This document shows positions 37,849 through 46,379 of a stretch of 64,000 bases of DNA, in pieces (within the stretch, counting starts at the first letter, position 1; each line of letters opens with the position of its first letter). The position numbers were made by a program, and so were the translations under genes. The DNA lies in NCBI RefSeq assembly GCF_013522705.1, contig NZ_JAAMRE010000021.1, positions 1 through 64,000 of the forward strand, given 5' to 3'. The stretch is from Pseudomonas lurida (GTDB lineage: Bacteria; Pseudomonadota; Gammaproteobacteria; Pseudomonadales; Pseudomonadaceae). The notes below the pieces were generated by a model. That model had not been told where the DNA came from. It saw nothing but the letters and a program-made list of their open reading frames with translations, and ran no database searches.

Positions 37849-39382
37849 GCAGCCTCCAATGTTGTTCGGCGATGCGTTGCAGACACAGGCGCAGCTCGCC
37901 TTCCAGGGCGCGGTCTTCGATCACCGGTGGGAAGTCTTGGGTCAGTTCTGCGTGCATGGCCGCCAGCGCCGGTGGCAGCGGGCGCGCGTCGTCGGCCTGG
38001 GCGCGCAGCCACACGCCCTGGTTGGCGGCCAGCAGCGTGGCGGCGGCGACCTGTTCGGTCAGCTCCAGCACGCGGATCGCATCGCGGGCGGCGATGGTGC
38101 CCATGCTGACTTTGTCCTGGTTGTGGCATTCGGTGGAGCGCGAGAACACGCTGGCCGGCATGGTGTTTTTCAACGCTTCGGCGGTCCAGGCGCTGGTGCC
38201 GATCTGCACCGCCTTGAAGCCGTGGTTGATCATCGCGCGGTCGGCCGGCGCGCCGGACAGGTTGCTCGGCAGGCCGTGGTTGTAGCGCACGTCCACCAGC
38301 AGGGCCAGTTGTCGGTCGAGCAGGTCGGCGACGTTGGCCACCAGGGTCTTGAGGCTGTCCATGGCGAAGGCGATATGCCCGCCGTAAAAATGCCCACCGT
38401 GCAGTACGCGTTCCTCCTCGGCGTCGATGATCGGGTTGTCGTTGGCGCTGTTCAGCTCGATTTCGATAAACGAACGCAGCCAATTCAGGCTGTCGGCCAG
38501 CACGCCGAGCACATGGGGAGCGCAGCGCAGCGAATAGCGATCCTGCAAGCGGTGCAGCGGCGCGGTGGGTGCATCAATCGCCAAGTCCTTGCGCAGCCAG
38601 GCGGCGACTTGCATCTGCCCCGGGTGCGGCTTGGCGGCGAACAGGCGCTCGTCGAAGTGTTCGGGGTTGCCTTGCAGCGCCACCACGTTCAGCGCGGTGA
38701 TACGCGTGGCCAGTTGCAGCAGATAGTCGGCGCGGGCAAACGCCAGGCAGGCCAGGCCGGTCATTACGGCGGTGCCGTTCATCAAGGCCAGGGCTTCCTT
38801 GGGGCGCAGCACCAGCGGTTGCCAACCCAGTTCGCGATGCACATCGGCGGCCGCGCGGCGTTCGCCACGGAACAGCACCTCACGTTCGCCGGACAGCGTC
38901 GCCGCCACATAGGACAGCGGCGTCAGGTCGCCGCTGGCGCCCACCGAACCTTCCTGCGGGATCAGCGGCAGCACGTCGTGTTCCAGAAACGCTTGCAGAC
39001 GCTCCAGTAACTCAACGCGTACCCCGGACACGCCGTGGCACAGCGACTGCAAGCGCGCGGCCAGCACGGCGCGGGTGGCCTGGGCGTCGAGTAACTGCCC
39101 CAGGCCGCAGCCGTGGAAGGTATACAGATGACGGGGCAGGGCTTCGACATGCTGCAACGGTACCGCCACCACGCAAGAGTCGCCGTAGCCGGTGGTCACG
39201 CCGTAGATCACGCCTTCCTTGTCCAGCAGCGAGTCGAGGAACTGCGCGCCCTTGGCGATGCGCTGGCGATAGGCCGCGTCGCTTTGCAGTTGGGTAGGCA
39301 CCTGACGGTTGGCCAGGGCCAGCACGTCTTCGATGCGCAGGGGGCGTTCGCCAAAGGTTACCGGCTCAAGATGCGTCGTCAT
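37841..39382 (-). CDS. Aromatic amino acid ammonia-lyase (HAL/PAL/TAL family)
   Basis: 513 aa. The self-forming MIO prosthetic group arises from Ala149-Ser150-Gly151 in GSVGASGDLTPLSY. The catalytic Tyr60 is in IYGVTTGYGD, and later family blocks include ELNSANDNP and FYGGHIAFAMD. In this setting it probably deaminates tyrosine or phenylalanine to a cinnamate that feeds the aryl starter, not histidine. The selectivity position reads Phe89-His90 (RHLYTFHGCG) by my alignment, where histidine lyases have Ser-His and classic tyrosine lyases His-Leu. It overlaps the acyltransferase gene by 17 bases. Confidence 0.9.
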   Translation of the reverse strand: MTTHLEPVTFGERPLRIEDVLALANRQVPTQLQSDAAYRQRIAKGAQFLDSLLDKEGVIYGVTTGYGDSCVVAVPLQHVEALPRHLYTFHGCGLGQLLDAQATRAVLAARLQSLCHGVSGVRVELLERLQAFLEHDVLPLIPQEGSVGASGDLTPLSYVAATLSGEREVLFRGERRAAADVHRELGWQPLVLRPKEALALMNGTAVMTGLACLAFARADYLLQLATRITALNVVALQGNPEHFDERLFAAKPHPGQMQVAAWLRKDLAIDAPTAPLHRLQDRYSLRCAPHVLGVLADSLNWLRSFIEIELNSANDNPIIDAEEERVLHGGHFYGGHIAFAMDSLKTLVANVADLLDRQLALLVDVRYNHGLPSNLSGAPADRAMINHGFKAVQIGTSAWTAEALKNTMPASVFSRSTECHNQDKVSMGTIAARDAIRVLELTEQVAAATLLAANQGVWLRAQADDARPLPPALAAMHAELTQDFPPVIEDRALEGELRLCLQRIAEQHWRLHA

Positions 39383-40301
39383 CGGTCTTCCAGAAAGGGT
39401 AAAAGTTGAACCATTGTTGGGGCGCTTCCAGGCAGAAATCGGCCAGGCGCGCGGCGTAGCGTGAGGTCCACTGGGCGATGACCTGCTCGCGGGTGCTGCG
39501 TTTCCATTCGATCGATGGCGCGAACGGTTCGATGGTCAGGCGATAACGGCCATTGTGCTTGAGGCACATCAGCAGGTTCACCGGGCAGTTGAGCAGGCCG
39601 GCCAAGAGCCAAGGGCCCTGGGGAAATGCGGCGGCGTGCCCGAGGAAATCCACGCGCACCGTGCGCCCGCCGTGCAGCGGCACGCGGTCGCCGGCAATCG
39701 CCAGCCATTCGCCTTCGTCCAGGCGCTGGCTGAGCAACAGCATGGTCGCCGGGTCCAGCTCGCTGACCTGAATCAGGCGCAAATGGGTCGCGCCGGCTTC
39801 GCCCAGCAAACGGTTGAAACGTTCAGCGTGTTTGGTGTGTACCAGCACGTTCATGGTCACTTGTTCGCCGATTTCCGCCAGGGCGCGGCACACTTCCAGA
39901 TTGCCCAGGTGTGCCCCCACCAGCATCTGCCCGCGCTCGCCGCGCAATTGCCCGCGTAGTTTGGCCGGGTCGTCGATGTCGATCTGTTCGATGCGCAGCT
40001 TGCCGTTCCACACATCGAGCTTGTCGAGCAGGGCGTCGGCGAAGGCCATGAACTGGCCGAAGACTTTTCTATGGGAGGGGCGCAGTTCATCGCGCCCGCT
40101 CCACTCGGCCAGGCGCTGCTGGTACTGCCAGGCGCTCTGGCGCGCGGTGCGGCCGAACACGAAGAAGTACAACACGATGCCGTACAGCACCGGGCTCAGC
40201 AGGCGCCGGCCCAGCACCTTGGCGGCGAACGCGGTGAGTTTCATCAGCCAATAGCTGCCGCGTTCTTCGCGGTCGGCCCAGTGCTTGGTGCTGTCGCTCA
40301 T
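39366..40301 (-). CDS. LpxL/HtrB-like acyltransferase of the aryl polyene operon
   Basis: 311 aa, lysophospholipid acyltransferase family of the lipid A late-acylation type. It has one N-terminal membrane helix (about 25-45) and the HxxxxE active-site box GAHLGNLEVCR. The later segments are AGDRVPLHGGRTVRVDFLG and FPQGPWLLAGLLNCPV. It is expected to transfer the finished polyene or a fatty acyl chain to a lipid anchor. In Xenorhabdus and E. coli a single ApeJ has glycosyltransferase plus acyltransferase parts; here they are two genes joined by ATGA. Confidence 0.88.
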   Translation of the reverse strand: MSDSTKHWADREERGSYWLMKLTAFAAKVLGRRLLSPVLYGIVLYFFVFGRTARQSAWQYQQRLAEWSGRDELRPSHRKVFGQFMAFADALLDKLDVWNGKLRIEQIDIDDPAKLRGQLRGERGQMLVGAHLGNLEVCRALAEIGEQVTMNVLVHTKHAERFNRLLGEAGATHLRLIQVSELDPATMLLLSQRLDEGEWLAIAGDRVPLHGGRTVRVDFLGHAAAFPQGPWLLAGLLNCPVNLLMCLKHNGRYRLTIEPFAPSIEWKRSTREQVIAQWTSRYAARLADFCLEAPQQWFNFYPFWKTDDDAS

Positions 40302-41032
40302 GCCTGCCACCGCCGCCACAGGATCATCGGCGCGCGCACCAGCATGCCGAAGAACAGCCGCGCATGCATGGCGCTGATGCGCACGTTGTCGCGCAACAGG
40401 CGAAAGTGCGACAGGCCGTCGGCCGGGTAGTGCACCTGCGTCGGCAGCCAGCGCATGGGCTGGTTGCGCCAGGCCAGACGCACCAGGATGTCGGAATCAA
40501 AATCCATGTGCGTGCCGATGTAGGCCGAATCCATCAGGGCCAACACCAGCGCCAGCGGGTACACGCGAAAGCCGCACATCGAGTCGCGGATCTGCAGCGA
40601 CAGGGTATTGATCCATACCCATACGTGGGTCAGGTAACGCGCGTACAGCCGGCCTTTGGGCACGCTTTCGTCGTATTCGGGGTAGCCGCAGATCAGCGCG
40701 TCGGGCTGGCGGCGAGAGGCGTCGATAAAGGTCTCGACTTCGCGCAGGTCGTGTTGGCCGTCGGCATCGACCTGCAAGGCATGACTGAAGCCCAGGCGCG
40801 CCGCTTCGCGAAAGCCCGCCATCACCGCGCCGCCTTTGCCCTGGTTGGTCGGCAGGGTCAGCAGGGTGACATTCTCCAGCCGCGCCAGTTGCGCCAGCAC
40901 CGCTGCGCAGGCCGGGCTGCTGCCATCGTCCACCAACAGGCACGGCAGGCCGCTGTTCAACAGGCTATGGACCACGGCGGGCACGGCGGCTTCGTGGTTA
41001 TAGACCGGGATCAGCGCGCAGGGGTTATGCAT
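40298..41032 (-). CDS. Family 2 glycosyltransferase of the aryl polyene operon
   Basis: 244 aa, GT-A fold like dolichol-phosphate mannosyl transferases. The nucleotide-sugar site is ALIPVYNHEAAV, then LLVDDGSSPA. The metal-binding DxD appears as QVDADGQHD, and CGFRVYPL lies in the acceptor part. It probably adds a sugar to the lipid anchor of the aryl polyene. ATG 41032 overlaps the ligase-dehydratase stop by 8 bases, and its own stop overlaps the acyltransferase start. Confidence 0.9.
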   Translation of the reverse strand: MHNPCALIPVYNHEAAVPAVVHSLLNSGLPCLLVDDGSSPACAAVLAQLARLENVTLLTLPTNQGKGGAVMAGFREAARLGFSHALQVDADGQHDLREVETFIDASRRQPDALICGYPEYDESVPKGRLYARYLTHVWVWINTLSLQIRDSMCGFRVYPLALVLALMDSAYIGTHMDFDSDILVRLAWRNQPMRWLPTQVHYPADGLSHFRLLRDNVRISAMHARLFFGMLVRAPMILWRRWQA

Positions 41033-42689
41033 GGGCAGGTTCCAGCAGAATGCGGCCACTGGAGCACGCGGCGACGTCGTTGCGATAGGCGAAATACAAT
41101 TTGCCGCGCTCTGTGTCGAAACGCAGGTGCAGTTCGATCTGGTCGCCGGGGCGTACCAGTTGCTGGAACTTGAGCACTTCCATGCCGGCAAAGGTCGGCG
41201 GCAGGTCGAGCAGTTGTCGGCCGAGGTTGAACGCCCATTCCACTTGCACCACCCCCGGCAGAACCGGTGTGACCGGAAAGTGCCCGCTGAAATACGCCAG
41301 GTCCGGCGGTACGCTCAATTGCAGCGTCCATTCGCCGTCGATTTCAACCTGTTCCAACACCTGCGGTGCCTTCGGCCGTGGCGCCATGAGCAGCGCCGCC
41401 ACGTCGGCCTGGGGCAGTTTGCCTTGGGCGTTGAGTGGCAGTTGGCTCAGCAGGCGCCAGCGGCGCGGCAGGGCCAGGGCTTCGCAATGTTGGCTCAAGT
41501 GCTGGCGCAGGGTCTGGGTGACGCTGCGCCGCCCCTGATTGCGCAGGGCGTGCACACCGGCGGCGCTTAACACCACGAGGGCGCCGAGGGACGCGCGGTT
41601 TTCCTCGACCACGCCCAACCGTGTTTCGGCCACCCACGGGTGGGCCATCAACGCCTGTTCGAGCATGGGCAGGGAGATGCGTTTTTCTTCCAGTTTGACG
41701 ATGCGATCCAGACGCCCCAGCAGCTCGAAGCGGCCATCGGCATGCAGGCGCGCGGCGTCGGCGGTCTGCTCGATATGCCCGGCCGGCAGGTACGGCGAAG
41801 CGATGCGCAGGGCGCCGTCGGCGTCTTGGCTCAGGTGCACATCGGCAAACGGCTGCCAGGGTTGATTGCCCTGGCGCCAGGCAATGCCGCCGGTTTCCGA
41901 GCTGCCGAGGATTTCCGTCGGCCATTGCTGCAGGCGTTCATACAGACTGCCGGCGGCTTCCATCGGCAACGCGCCGCCGGAGGAGAACACGCGCGCTACC
42001 TGGCTCAGCGCCGGCCAATCAAGGTTGTCGCCCATGCGCTTGAGCAGCGCCGGGCTGGCCACCCAGGCAAACCGTGTGTGTTCGCGGCTGGCGCGCTGTA
42101 AATCTTCGGGGAAGGCCAGTTGCTGACGCACAAACGTGCGACCGGCACACAGCGGCCACAGCACACGGAACAGCAAGCCGTAGATATGCTGCGTGGCGAC
42201 ACTGCCGATGATGCAGGCACCGTCGAGGTCGGCGCCCCATAGGGTTTCCAGGGCCTGCACTTCGTTGGCCAACTGGCGCAGGGTCTTGTCGATGCGCTTG
42301 GGTTCGCCGCTGGAGCCGGAGGTGCACAGGCTCAGTTGGCAGGTGTCCAGGTCCAGCGCGGCCGGGTTCAGGGGCGACTGATACACGGCGTCAAGGTCAG
42401 CGGCCTCGGTCAGCCAGGCATCCACGCATTCGTCCCAGCGTTGACGGGTCTGGGGTTGCAGGTCGGCGGGCAGCAGCACGCTGACCCCGGCACGCCAGGC
42501 GCCCAGCAGGGCGATCGCCAGCAGGCCGGCATCTTCCAGGTGCACGGCCAGGCGCTGGATGCCACGGCGTTGCAGCCCGGCGGCCAGGCACAGAGCCTGG
42601 TCGCGCAGTTGGGCGTGATTCAGGTTGGCGCACACCGAACGCTGCGCCACCGGCTCAAGCAACAGATGCTCAAGGTTCAACCAATTCAT
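41025..42689 (-). CDS. AMP-dependent acyl-ACP synthetase fused to a hotdog dehydratase (ApeH-ApeI fusion)
   Basis: 554 aa. Residues about 1-440 are an ANL-family ligase: phosphate loop [13 protein letters not shown]5-like [26 protein letters not shown], and a C-terminal Lys in [11 protein letters not shown]. From about 455 the protein is a FabZ/FabA-type hotdog domain with [19 protein letters not shown] (catalytic His about 470). The ligase should load the aryl starter on a carrier protein, and the hotdog domain should dehydrate intermediates. ATG 42689 overlaps the upstream membrane gene as ATGA. In Xenorhabdus these are two proteins. Confidence 0.9.
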   Translation of the reverse strand: MNWLNLEHLLLEPVAQRSVCANLNHAQLRDQALCLAAGLQRRGIQRLAVHLEDAGLLAIALLGAWRAGVSVLLPADLQPQTRQRWDECVDAWLTEAADLDAVYQSPLNPAALDLDTCQLSLCTSGSSGEPKRIDKTLRQLANEVQALETLWGADLDGACIIGSVATQHIYGLLFRVLWPLCAGRTFVRQQLAFPEDLQRASREHTRFAWVASPALLKRMGDNLDWPALSQVARVFSSGGALPMEAAGSLYERLQQWPTEILGSSETGGIAWRQGNQPWQPFADVHLSQDADGALRIASPYLPAGHIEQTADAARLHADGRFELLGRLDRIVKLEEKRISLPMLEQALMAHPWVAETRLGVVEENRASLGALVVLSAAGVHALRNQGRRSVTQTLRQHLSQHCEALALPRRWRLLSQLPLNAQGKLPQADVAALLMAPRPKAPQVLEQVEIDGEWTLQLSVPPDLAYFSGHFPVTPVLPGVVQVEWAFNLGRQLLDLPPTFAGMEVLKFQQLVRPGDQIELHLRFDTERGKLYFAYRNDVAACSSGRILLEPAHA

Positions 42690-43231
42690 ATGCGGCCCCG
42701 CACCCTTTGTCGTACCAGCCATTCCACGGCAAACAGCAGCCCCATCAGCCCGTAAGCGATCAGGCCGTTGTACAACGTCCACCAGCTCAGCGGTGCCCAC
42801 AAGGTGAGGGCGGCCGCGAGCAGGCCATTAACCAAGAAAAAGACACTCCAGACCACGGTGACCTGGCGCGTGTACACGATGGCTTCGGGTGGCAGCTCCG
42901 GTTCCGTCATGCGCGCCAGGCGTTCAACCATCGGCGGGCCGTATTTCAGGCTCAAGCCGAACAGCGTGAGCATGAACGCGCTGACCAGGCTCGGGTACCA
43001 GCGCAGCAGCTGCGGGTTGTCGAACCAGGCCAGCAGCAGGCAGAACACGATCACCGCCACCGCCATCCAGCGGCTGCCGGGTCTGCGCGCGGCGGTGAGC
43101 GCCCGCAACAGCCACAGGCCGCCCAGCAGCAGGCCGAATTGCCACGGCGCAAAATGCTCGGTGCCGTAATACACCGCGAAGGGGTACAACAGCCCCGCCA
43201 GCAACAGGCCAAGGCCGATCAGCCGGCTCAT
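42686..43231 (-). CDS. Multi-pass membrane protein of the aryl polyene operon (COG4648 type, ApeG-like)
   Basis: 181 aa with about five to six membrane helices (about 5-20, 28-46, 56-70, 80-95, 128-150, 152-172). It contains no soluble domain and no catalytic motif I can name. Members of this family are regularly found in aryl polyene clusters between the carrier proteins and the ligase; their function is not established. It overlaps both neighbours by ATGA. Confidence 0.82.
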   Translation of the reverse strand: MSRLIGLGLLLAGLLYPFAVYYGTEHFAPWQFGLLLGGLWLLRALTAARRPGSRWMAVAVIVFCLLLAWFDNPQLLRWYPSLVSAFMLTLFGLSLKYGPPMVERLARMTEPELPPEAIVYTRQVTVVWSVFFLVNGLLAAALTLWAPLSWWTLYNGLIAYGLMGLLFAVEWLVRQRVRGRI

Positions 43232-43482
43232 GCGGCCGGTTGGACCAGACGGTACACCGCCTCAACCACATCGTTCACAGTGCGCACCGCCTTGAATTCC
43301 TCGGCGGCGATCTTCTTGCCGGTCTGGCGCTTGATATGGTCGATCAGGTCCACCGCATCGATGCTGTCGATTTCCAGGTCCTGATACAGGTTGGCGTCGA
43401 GGGTGACGCGCTCCGGGGGCAGTTCAAACAGTTCCACCAAGGCATCGCGCAGGGTGTTGAAAATTTCGTCACGAGTTTGCAT
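43228..43482 (-). CDS. Acyl carrier protein 2 of the aryl polyene operon (ApeF-like)
   Basis: 84-residue ACP. The phosphopantetheine serine lies in DLEIDSIDAVDLI (Ser about 40). Four-helix pattern of normal length. With the first ACP it mirrors the ApeE/ApeF pair, where one carrier holds the growing polyene and the other may serve starter or fatty acyl loading. Its stop overlaps the following membrane gene as ATGA. Confidence 0.92.
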   Translation of the reverse strand: MQTRDEIFNTLRDALVELFELPPERVTLDANLYQDLEIDSIDAVDLIDHIKRQTGKKIAAEEFKAVRTVNDVVEAVYRLVQPAA

Positions 43483-43491
43483 GGTCCGGTC

Positions 43492-43761
43492 TCAAGCTGC
43501 CTGTCTGGCCGTGACGAACGCCGCAAGGCTGGCCACGTTGGTGAAGTGATTGCGGGTGTCCTTGGCGTCGGCATCGATCTTGATACCGTACGTTTTCTGG
43601 ATCGCCAGGCCCAGTTCCAGGGCGTCTACCGAATCCAGGCCCAGGCCTTCGCCGAACAGGGTTTGATCGCTGCCGATGTCGTCGGCGCTGATGTCTTCCA
43701 GGCCCAGGGCCTCGATGATCAGCATCTTTATGTCGTGCTCAAGGCTATGTTGGTCGCTCAT
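43492..43761 (-). CDS. Acyl carrier protein 1 of the aryl polyene operon (ApeE-like)
   Basis: 89-residue ACP. The attachment serine is in GEGLGLDSVDALELG (Ser about 44). It is more acidic and longer at the C-terminus than ACP 2. It begins 17 bases inside the end of the acyltransferase gene, and the gap to ACP 2 is only 9 bases. Confidence 0.92.
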   Translation of the reverse strand: MSDQHSLEHDIKMLIIEALGLEDISADDIGSDQTLFGEGLGLDSVDALELGLAIQKTYGIKIDADAKDTRNHFTNVASLAAFVTARQAA

Positions 43762-44530
43762 CTTCGGCGAGCTCCTTAGTGAAATAGTGATGCAGGTAAT
43801 CGTTGAGCTTGCGTGAGGCCTGGGGCGCGGGCCCCAGAGTTGCGAACGCCTGTGGTTCTATATCGGCCCCGACCCGCAAACTGAAGTGCACGCGGCGTTT
43901 GGGGATGCGATACCAGGGTTCGGCCTTGGTCAGGGTGGTGGGGCTGACTTTGATCATGACGGGGGTGATGATTGTCGCACCTCGCAGGGCAATGGCGGCG
44001 CCCCCGCGATGAAAGGCCGGCGCGGCGCCGGGCGTGGTGCGGGTGCCTTCGGGGAAGATGATCAGGGTTTGCCCGCTTTGCAGGGCGCCGGCGGCGGCGT
44101 CGAGCATCTCGGCGCTGCCGTCGTTGCTGATATATCCGGCGTCGCGTACCGGCCCGCGGGTAAAGGGGTTCTGCCACAGGCTCTGCTTGACCACACAATT
44201 GGCCTGGCGTACCAGGCCGATCAGGAACACCACATCGATCAGCGAAGGGTGATTGGCAATGATCATCTGGCCGGGGCGACCGAGTTTTTCGGCGCCTTCG
44301 ACGCTGTAGGTCAGCACGCCGGCGCGTTGCATCAGACCAATGAAGAACCAGAACAGCCAACTGATCATGTGCCGCGCACGACCTCGATGCCGGGCCGCGC
44401 TGCCCGGCAGGCAATTGAGCAGGGGAAACACCAGCAGGCGCAGGCACAGCCCGCCGACACCGAACAGGGCGAAACTGGCGGCCGTGGCGCACAGGCGCCA
44501 GTAGTAGGCGTCCCTTGGCTTGTCGGTCAT
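43745..44530 (-). CDS. PlsC-like 1-acyl-glycerol-phosphate acyltransferase of the aryl polyene operon (ApeD-like)
   Basis: 261 aa. The membrane-associated N-terminus has two hydrophobic stretches (about 13-35 and 50-70). The acyltransferase box is ANHPSLIDVVFL (NHxxxxD), with IIFPEGTRTTPG as the second block. It is probably involved in building the lipid part of the aryl polyene. ATG 44530 makes an ATGA overlap with the upstream gene like many others here; an in-frame ATG at 44551 with GGAAG upstream is a fair alternative. Confidence 0.88.
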   Translation of the reverse strand: MTDKPRDAYYWRLCATAASFALFGVGGLCLRLLVFPLLNCLPGSAARHRGRARHMISWLFWFFIGLMQRAGVLTYSVEGAEKLGRPGQMIIANHPSLIDVVFLIGLVRQANCVVKQSLWQNPFTRGPVRDAGYISNDGSAEMLDAAAGALQSGQTLIIFPEGTRTTPGAAPAFHRGGAAIALRGATIITPVMIKVSPTTLTKAEPWYRIPKRRVHFSLRVGADIEPQAFATLGPAPQASRKLNDYLHHYFTKELAEDERPT

Positions 44531-45246
44531 GGCGTGCGTTGCCAATTCCATACGCGGTTCTTCCAGGCATGTTGGCACGCGCCCTGGTTGGTGAGCAGGG
44601 TGCGCAGCAGGTTCAGGGCGTGGGGCCACTGGGTTTGAGTGGCTTGGACAGTGCCGGTGGTGAGTTCCAGTTGCCACTCGTCGCCTGGGGTGAGCAGCAG
44701 GCCAAGCGCGTAGGGGAAAGGCACGTCATGGATCCAGCTGGCATAGGCGGCGGGCGGCTGCTCTTCGGTGATCACCAGCAACACCGCCGGTGCGCCTTCA
44801 TTGAGCAACGCGGCGGCTTCGAGCAGGCCGTGTTCCAGGCCGTCGCCGGCGGCGGCGAGGGCGGTCATTTCGCTGGTTTCATTGCGCAGGATCGACCACA
44901 GGCCGATCACTGCGTTGTGCACCGACAGGCTGAACTGGGTCGGCGACAATGGCTGTTCGTGGGCCAGGTCGCTGAGGATGTCGAGGGTGCGCGGGGTTTC
45001 GCCGTGGCGCGACACAAATACCAGCGGCAGGTCCTGCAGGCCCTCGGCCAGCGGCCAACCCACACTGAAAGCCATGCGCGCCAGGCGGCTCAGGCGTCGG
45101 CGTTGAATGGCTGGCAGAAATGACACGTCGGGAGAGGCTTCGCTTTCGGGCAGCAACACCGGGGCCTTGCACCAGGCGTGCCAGTCGTCCGCACTCTCCA
45201 GGCCAGGGGCCCAGGCGCGCCATTGGGCGATGTTGAAGTTGATCAC
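44527..45246 (-). CDS. Ketosynthase chain-length factor (ApeC-like)
   Basis: 239 aa, a truncated ketoacyl synthase (N-terminal half fold) without an active-site cysteine. It has the family's VFVSRHGETPRTLDILSDLA, QPLSPTQFSLSVHNAVIGLWSI and AALAAAGDGLEHGLLEAA-like segments. In Xenorhabdus ApeC pairs with the KS ApeO and sets chain length. It is the first gene of the operon. The start is GTG 45246; no clear ribosome-binding site is visible, and a CCCGC/GCGGG hairpin (45258-45271) lies just upstream. Confidence 0.9.
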   Translation of the reverse strand: MINFNIAQWRAWAPGLESADDWHAWCKAPVLLPESEASPDVSFLPAIQRRRLSRLARMAFSVGWPLAEGLQDLPLVFVSRHGETPRTLDILSDLAHEQPLSPTQFSLSVHNAVIGLWSILRNETSEMTALAAAGDGLEHGLLEAAALLNEGAPAVLLVITEEQPPAAYASWIHDVPFPYALGLLLTPGDEWQLELTTGTVQATQTQWPHALNLLRTLLTNQGACQHAWKNRVWNWQRTP

Positions 45247-45583
45247 TGAGAAGTTATCCCGCCCCTGCGGGCTTCCATGTGCGGCATTTGGCCCCGAATA
45301 CCGGGACAGGGAGCAAGCGCCGAATGGCGCGCATTATCCGGGTGCCGTGGGGTTCTAGCAAACATTGGTAAAAAAATGTTCAAGGTCGATTACAAAATCA
45401 CGGGAAAGATTGACAGATTGTCCGTTACCCAAGCGCTGGTTGGATTGTCAGACCGTTCCGAATCATTCGTGTGTGTCATACGACTGCGTTCTGTCGATGC
45501 AGCACTGCATGGATGAACGAGGTAGCTAACAGGCGCTTTTGCCCTCTACACTCGGACATTCATTGATACACGGAGGTTTTTCC
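45247..45583. promoter_or_regulatory. Divergent control region between the aryl polyene operon and parA
   Basis: 337 bases with no convincing gene. It holds a hairpin next to the GTG start of the operon (45258-45271) and the inverted repeat AACATT/AATGTT at 45361-45380, a possible operator. A TTGAAC at 45383-45378 on the minus strand could be a -35 element, but no good -10 follows. The region is less GC-rich between 45361 and 45480. Promoters for both directions should be here; I cannot place them firmly. Confidence 0.45.
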
Positions 45584-46354
45584 ATGCGGCGTGTGGTGTT
45601 CAATCAGAAAGGCGGCGTGGGTAAATCCAGCATCGCCTGCAACCTGGCGGCGGTCAGCGCCAGCGAAGGCTATCGAACCCTGTTGGTGGACCTGGATGCA
45701 CAAGCCAATTCAACCCAGTACCTCACCGGCTTGACCGGCGACGACATTCCCATGGGCATCGCCGATTTTTTCAAGCAGACCCTGTCTTCCGGGCCGTTTT
45801 CCAAGAAGAACAAGGTGGATATCTACGAAACGCCGTTCGACAACCTTCATGTGATCACCGCCACCGCCGAACTGGCAGACCTGCAACCCAAACTCGAAGC
45901 CAAGCACAAGATCAACAAGCTGCGAAAGCTGCTGGATGAACTGGGCGAAGATTACGACCGGATTTACCTGGATACACCCCCGGCATTGAATTTTTATGCG
46001 GTTTCGGCGCTGATTGCCGCTGATCGCGTGTTGATCCCCTTCGACTGTGACAGCTTCTCGCGCCAGGCCCTGTATGGCCTGCTGGCGGAAATCGAAGAAT
46101 TGAAGGAAGACCACAACGAAGGGCTGGAAGTGGAAGGCATCGTGGTCAATCAGTTCCAGGCCCGCGCCAGCCTGCCGCAGCAGATGCTCGACGAGTTGAT
46201 CGCCGAAGGCCTGCCGGTGCTGCCCGTGTACCTGGCCAGCTCCGTGCGCATGCGCGAATCGCACCAGGAAAGCCGGCCGCTGATCCACCTTGACCCACGG
46301 CACAAGCTGACCCAGCAATTTGTGGAGCTGCATAACCTGCTGGAAGGCACCTGA
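45584..46354 (+). CDS. Orphan ParA-family ATPase
   Basis: 256 aa. The deviant Walker A is KGGVGKSS at about 8-15, Walker A' is LLVDLDAQANSTQ, and Walker B is RIYLDTPPALN. It is the size of small chromosomal ParA/Soj proteins and lacks the N-terminal HTH of plasmid ParA. No parB or parS-like site lies nearby. ATG 45584 has CGGAGG 7 bases upstream. ParA relatives of this type position cell-pole or cytoplasmic cargo, but the cargo is unknown. By memory, a homologue sits at the same place in P. aeruginosa, so it belongs to the core chromosome and not to the aryl polyene cluster. Confidence 0.88.
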   Translation: MRRVVFNQKGGVGKSSIACNLAAVSASEGYRTLLVDLDAQANSTQYLTGLTGDDIPMGIADFFKQTLSSGPFSKKNKVDIYETPFDNLHVITATAELADLQPKLEAKHKINKLRKLLDELGEDYDRIYLDTPPALNFYAVSALIAADRVLIPFDCDSFSRQALYGLLAEIEELKEDHNEGLEVEGIVVNQFQARASLPQQMLDELIAEGLPVLPVYLASSVRMRESHQESRPLIHLDPRHKLTQQFVELHNLLEGT

Positions 46355-46379
46355 GCTCAAGCGCCACACAGATCCAAGG

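Noticed and set aside
41025-42689. A frameshift joining two separate genes (ligase and dehydratase)
   Set aside because: The frame is continuous with a smooth linker and normal composition, and both domains keep their motifs, so a true fusion is preferred.
45376-45516. A 46-codon frame (MFKVDYKITGKIDRL...) in the parA upstream region
   Set aside because: No ribosome-binding site and no recognisable family. It lies in the expected promoter region, so chance is more likely.
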